Below, piece by piece: positions 5,443-8,357 of a stretch of 8,357 nucleotides of DNA; position 1 is the first letter of the stretch; each line of letters opens with the position of its first letter. The notes under the pieces were generated by a model. That model was given only the letters and a program-made list of their open reading frames with translations, did no database searches and was not told the origin of the DNA. Position numbers and translations under genes: made by a program. The stretch covers positions 1 through 8,357 of the forward strand of contig CALYRQ010000028.1 of NCBI GenBank assembly GCA_945483375.1. The letters are read 5' to 3'. Source of the DNA: an uncultured Elusimicrobia bacterium. Lineage in GTDB: Bacteria; Elusimicrobiota; Elusimicrobia; Elusimicrobiales; Elusimicrobiaceae.

Positions 5443-6714
5443 ATGAAAAACGCGCTTTTAAATTTTTTAAACCAAAATTACCGCCGCTATCATGATGTGC
5501 TGTTTTACGTGCTGACGTTGGCGGTCATTGCGGTTTCCACCGTGTTTGCGCTCCACGTAACCCGTCATAAAAACGAATTGGAACGCGAAAACCTGCGTAC
5601 GCGCGAAATCCCGGTGATGGAATACACCGTCGGCCGCAAACCGGTGTATGTGGCGTTGCAGGAAGCGGGGCTGTCCAACCAGACCGTGGCGCAAATCGTG
5701 TCCAAATTATCCACGGTGGCCGATACGCGCAAACTGCAAAAGAACGACGTTTACTCCGTGTCCGTGGAAGACGGTCAATTTGTGCTGCTCGTTTTGACGC
5801 AGGGCTTCAAACGCTATTACGTAGCCAATGTGGAAGGATCTTTGGTGGCGGGCGTGAGCGACGTGGAAATCAAAACGCGCGTTAAAACCGCCGCGGGCAA
5901 AATTAAAGGTTCTTTGTTTAATTCTATGCTGGGAGAAGGACTCCAGGTTCCTCTTATTTTAGATTTTACGGACGCGTTTTCCTGGACCATCGATTTTAAT
6001 ACCGACACCCGCAACGGCGACGAATACACGGCCCTGTGGGAAGAAAATTATACCGCTTCCGGCGAAATCACCAGCCAGGATTTGCTGGCTGCCAGCTATA
6101 AAGGTATCTACGGCACCACGTACGCGTTTTATTTTGAAGACGATTTTTACGATGAAACGGGCAAAATGAGCAAAAAAATGTTTTTAAAATCGCCCATCAG
6201 TTTCCGCAATTACCGCATTTCGTCGCGCTTTTCATACGGACGCATGCACCCTATTCTAAAAATCCGCCGCCCGCATCTGGGTATTGATTACGCCGCTCCC
6301 ACGGGAACCCCCGTACAGGCGGTGGCGGACGGAACCGTCAAATTCGCGGGTAAAAAAGGGGGATTCGGCAATTTTGTGGAAATCAAACACGCCAACGGTT
6401 ATACCACGATGTACGGCCACTTAAAAAGTTACGGCAAGGGCGTAAAGGCCGGGGCTAAAGTAAAACAGGGTCAAACGGTGGGCTATGTGGGCAGCACGGG
6501 TATTTCCACCGGGCCGCACTTGGATTTCCGCATTAAAGAAAAGAATAAATTTGTAGACTTTTTAAAGATGAAAAACCGCAATTCCGCGGTGCGCGACGTG
6601 CCTCAGGACAGGCGTAAAGAATTTGAAGAATTAAAAGTGCTATACTTAAAGGAATTGGACGCGGCCAAACAGTCTGCCCAACCGGCCGCGCCGGAGGAAT
6701 CCCATGAAGCATAA
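5443..6714 (+). CDS. Membrane-anchored M23 family metallopeptidase
   Basis: From ATG 5443 the protein has 423 residues; a TTG at 5437 would add only two. One membrane segment (about 19-38, VLFYVLTLAVIAVSTVFALH) follows a basic N-terminus, so the rest should be periplasmic. Residues 57-250 form an OapA/MepM-like N-terminal region, and 256-375 the LytM/M23 domain. HLGID (278-282) supplies zinc ligands His278 and Asp282, His326 of YGHL matches a catalytic histidine, and GPHLDFRI (358-364, preceded by TG) holds His359. The second His of the usual HLH motif is Asp361, as in an HLD variant I recall from other M23 proteins. It probably cleaves peptidoglycan cross-links, though divergence may have made it a regulator. 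A charged, Ala/Pro-rich tail (about 387-423) ends the protein. Its last 11 bases overlap the first ATPase gene, indicating one operon. Confidence 0.88.
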   Translation: MKNALLNFLNQNYRRYHDVLFYVLTLAVIAVSTVFALHVTRHKNELERENLRTREIPVMEYTVGRKPVYVALQEAGLSNQTVAQIVSKLSTVADTRKLQKNDVYSVSVEDGQFVLLVLTQGFKRYYVANVEGSLVAGVSDVEIKTRVKTAAGKIKGSLFNSMLGEGLQVPLILDFTDAFSWTIDFNTDTRNGDEYTALWEENYTASGEITSQDLLAASYKGIYGTTYAFYFEDDFYDETGKMSKKMFLKSPISFRNYRISSRFSYGRMHPILKIRRPHLGIDYAAPTGTPVQAVADGTVKFAGKKGGFGNFVEIKHANGYTTMYGHLKSYGKGVKAGAKVKQGQTVGYVGSTGISTGPHLDFRIKEKNKFVDFLKMKNRNSAVRDVPQDRRKEFEELKVLYLKELDAAKQSAQPAAPEESHEA

Positions 6715-7273
6715 AAAAATCGCTCTTACCGGCGGCCCCAACAGCGGTAAGACGACGGCTCTTTCCGTTTTAAAGGAAACGTTCGGCCCGCAAGTGGAAT
6801 TGGTGCGCGAAGCCGCTACGCTGATTTTCAGCGGCGGATTCCCGCGCAAAGACAACAGCCGCCCGCATATCGAAGCGGCCCAGCGCATTATTTTCTTTGC
6901 CACGAAACAGATGGAAAGCCTGGCGGAAAAATCGTCCGACGCTGAGTTAATCGTGTGTGACCGCGGCACAGTGGACGCGGCCGTCTATTGGCCCGACGGA
7001 GCAGAAGCGTTTTTCAAACATATGGGCACCACGCTGGACGCGGAACTGGCGCGCTACGACGCGGTACTTCACCTGTCTCCGCCGTCCAACCCGGCGTTTT
7101 ACCAGTCCACCCACGTGCGGACGGAAAATTTGGAAGAAGCGTTTGATATTGACCGCAGAATCTTAAAAATTTGGGAGCGTCACCCCAACCGCATGGTCAT
7201 CGGCGGTACGGAACACTTTTTTGAGAAAGCGGAAGCCATCAAAAATTTTGTAGAAAAAATTATTAAAGGATAA
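6704..7273 (+). CDS. AAA_28-type P-loop ATPase/kinase-like protein, copy A
   Basis: This 189-residue single-domain P-loop NTPase has a Walker A GGPNSGKTT (10-18), then REAATLIFSGGFPRKD (35-50), a Walker-B-like VCDRGTVD (84-91) and a conserved HVRTENLEEAF (137-147). The P-loop plus EAA...GFPR and DRG-x-x-D pattern resembles the AAA_28 group, whose members look more like small-molecule kinases such as the NadR kinase domain than like ring-forming AAA+ machines. No substrate can be named. No signal peptide or membrane segment is seen, so it is cytoplasmic. GGAGG (6693-6697) six bases before ATG 6704 sets the start, inside the end of the peptidase gene. It is about two-thirds identical to the next protein (hand count 124 of 186 aligned positions), so the two arose by tandem duplication. 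Confidence 0.85.
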   Translation: MKHKKIALTGGPNSGKTTALSVLKETFGPQVELVREAATLIFSGGFPRKDNSRPHIEAAQRIIFFATKQMESLAEKSSDAELIVCDRGTVDAAVYWPDGAEAFFKHMGTTLDAELARYDAVLHLSPPSNPAFYQSTHVRTENLEEAFDIDRRILKIWERHPNRMVIGGTEHFFEKAEAIKNFVEKIIKG

Positions 7274-7276
7274 CTT

Positions 7277-7840
7277 ATGAAAAAAATCGTTTTAACCGGC
7301 GGCCCCAGCGGCGGCAAAACCACGGCTCTTTCCATTTTGAAAGAAACGTTTGGCAACAAAATCGCGCTCGTGCAGGAGGCCGCCACGCTGATTTACAGCG
7401 GCGGATTCCCGCGCAAAGACAACAGCCCCGTGCATATCGAGCACGCGCAGAACATTATTTTCTATACCGTCCACCAACTGGAAGAACTGGCGGAAAAAAC
7501 GTCCGACGCCAAGGTAATGGTGTGCGACCGCGGCTCCATCGACGGCGCCGTTTACTGGCCGCACGGGCCGGAAAACTTTTTTGAGGCGATGGAAAGCTCG
7601 CTGGAGGCCGAACTCGCCCGTTACGATGCGGTGATTCACCTTTCCCCTCCGCCGGAAAAAGATTTCTACCAGGCCACCAACGTCCGCACCGAAAACTTGC
7701 AGCAGGCGTTTGAAATCGACGACAAAATTTTAAAGATTTGGGAGAAACACCCCAACCGTTTGGTAGTCCCGCGGGAAAAACATTATTTTGAAAAAGCGGA
7801 AATTATCAAGAATTTCGTGGAACAGTTAGTTTCCAAATAA
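7277..7840 (+). CDS. AAA_28-type P-loop ATPase/kinase-like protein, copy B
   Basis: This 187-residue paralogue of the preceding protein starts three bases after its stop. All core motifs are kept: Walker A GGPSGGKTT (8-16), QEAATLIYSGGFPRKD (33-48), VCDRGSID (82-89) and NVRTENLQQAF (135-145). Both copies therefore look active for nucleotide binding and neither is a decaying pseudogene. After a two-residue difference at the N-terminus the pair aligns without gaps. They differ most at about 63-72, 122-126 and 164-170 of this copy, which might set partner or substrate choice. AAAGGA (7265-7270) lies six bases before ATG 7277. The SEC-C gene follows after 15 bases. Function unknown; partly redundant enzymes or a heterodimer are both possible. 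Confidence 0.85.
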   Translation: MKKIVLTGGPSGGKTTALSILKETFGNKIALVQEAATLIYSGGFPRKDNSPVHIEHAQNIIFYTVHQLEELAEKTSDAKVMVCDRGSIDGAVYWPHGPENFFEAMESSLEAELARYDAVIHLSPPPEKDFYQATNVRTENLQQAFEIDDKILKIWEKHPNRLVVPREKHYFEKAEIIKNFVEQLVSK

Positions 7841-7855
7841 TTACAGGAGTTTGAA

Positions 7856-8239
7856 ATGATCTGGAACCCTTTTAAAAAGAAAGACGAACCGGCCGCCGTG
7901 AGCGGCAAGCCCGGCAAAAAAGAATCTATCGAAGAGCGTATCGAGCGCGAGCTGGATTCGCTTCCGGCCATGATTAAAGGGAAATTGAAGGACCCGGAAA
8001 TCAAAAGACGCTTTATCGACATTGCCAAACGCATGGAAAAAGACGGCGTGGACTTTAAAAGCATTCGCCAAATGAAAAAATGGATGAAAGCCCACGAAGC
8101 CGAACTCCGTGCCGAACAGCCCGGCGCGCCCGCCAAAGTGGAAACGGTGGTGCACGAAGGGCCGAAAATCGGCCGCAACGATCCGTGCCCGTGCGGGAGC
8201 GGGAAGAAGTATAAAAAATGCTGCGGAGCCGGTAAATAA
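7856..8239 (+). CDS. Small SEC-C zinc-motif protein
   Basis: This 127-residue, highly charged protein ends in a SEC-C motif, [20 protein letters not shown] (105-124), with all four zinc ligands in place (Cys111, Cys113, Cys122, Cys123). The motif is best known from the C-terminus of SecA, where it binds SecB and ribosomes, but it is also found on many unrelated bacterial proteins. The rest has a basic N-terminus (MIWNPFKKK) and two predicted helical stretches (about 22-42 and 46-85) with no recognised domain. It is not a SecA fragment: it has its own start and a clear AGGAG (7845-7849) six bases upstream. It is the last gene of the peptidase/ATPase unit. Role unknown; SecB, ribosome or nucleic-acid contact is inference. 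Confidence 0.8.
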   Translation: MIWNPFKKKDEPAAVSGKPGKKESIEERIERELDSLPAMIKGKLKDPEIKRRFIDIAKRMEKDGVDFKSIRQMKKWMKAHEAELRAEQPGAPAKVETVVHEGPKIGRNDPCPCGSGKKYKKCCGAGK

Positions 8240-8266
8240 TAAGAGTTGTTATCTTTAGATTAGCGT

Positions 8267-8299
8267 ACGAACCGCAAAGAACATTTCTTTGCGGTTCGT
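8267..8299 (+). terminator. Strong stem-loop closing the M23/ATPase/SEC-C unit
   Basis: ACGAACCGCAAAGAA (8267-8281), loop CAT, TTCTTTGCGGTTCGT (8285-8299): a perfect 15-pair stem 28 bases after the SEC-C stop. The sequence after it, TACTTTAAGG, has only a weak T-run, and the minus-strand side has none. It may be an imperfect terminator, a transcript-end stabiliser, or a shared barrier between convergent genes. Confidence 0.65.
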
Positions 8300-8332
8300 T
8301 ACTTTAAGGATAAACAATTTTCCAAAACCTGT

Positions 8333-8356
8333 TTATTTGGCGGTCTCTTGGGCTTG
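8333..8356 (-). CDS. Possible C-terminus of a convergent gene entering from the right edge
   Basis: On the minus strand one frame reads QAQETAK followed by TAA (8335-8333), which looks like a plausible charged C-terminal tail in the codon style of the window. It would place a convergent gene on the other side of the 8267-8299 hairpin. Another minus frame stays open to a stop nearer the hairpin, so the frame is uncertain. Seven codons cannot identify anything. Confidence 0.2.
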   Translation of the reverse strand, partial: QAQETAK

Positions 8357-8357
8357 A

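Noticed and set aside
7856..8239. Broken C-terminal remnant of secA
   Set aside because: The gene has its own strong ribosome-binding site, a complete frame and non-SecA sequence before the motif.
1..8357. CRISPR array, insertion sequence, tRNA or prophage signal
   Set aside because: No regular direct repeats, transposase motifs, terminal inverted repeats, tRNA cloverleaf or phage genes were seen.

Overview
The window is ordinary, gene-dense bacterial chromosome at moderate-to-high GC. Nearly every base is coding, and most start codons have a clear Shine-Dalgarno sequence. Phylogeny cannot be fixed because there is no rRNA or other marker gene. The protein style, an acyl-phosphate fermentation pair (butyrate kinase and phosphate butyryltransferase) and a cysteine desulfidase-type gene suggest an anaerobic, amino-acid- or sugar-fermenting, probably gut-associated bacterium. 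Elusimicrobiota would be my guess, held with low confidence.

Layout: (1) Bases 1-1085 on the minus strand hold radC followed by the N-terminal 133 codons of a CyuA/UPF0597-type L-cysteine desulfidase or serine dehydratase alpha-family protein. The second gene is joined to radC by a TAATG stop/start overlap and runs off the left edge. (2) Bases 1086-1166 form a divergent intergenic region carrying a symmetric pair of TATAAT boxes. (3) Bases 1167-3229 on the plus strand encode a lone dihydrolipoamide dehydrogenase, overlapped by four bases (ATGA) by a TrmJ-family SPOUT RNA methyltransferase. (4) Bases 3290-5360 encode butyrate kinase then phosphate butyryltransferase. An AT-rich perfect palindrome precedes the pair and a GC-rich hairpin follows it. 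Together the two enzymes would turn an acyl-CoA into the free acid plus ATP. (5) Bases 5443-8239 form a tight unit: a membrane-anchored M23 peptidase, two tandemly duplicated AAA_28-type P-loop ATPases about two-thirds identical to each other, and a small SEC-C zinc-motif protein. A perfect 15-bp stem-loop closes the unit. (6) The last ~58 bases may contain the extreme C-terminus of a convergent minus-strand gene.

No mobile element, CRISPR array, tRNA, rRNA or phage gene is visible. The points most worth a second look are the M23/ATPase/ATPase/SEC-C unit, with a 43-bp stretch almost unchanged between the duplicated ATPases; the butyrate kinase/transferase pair, whose motifs differ from the textbook family at matched places; and the two symmetric AT-rich palindromes that sit exactly at promoter positions. 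Nothing here is clear proof of a new system.
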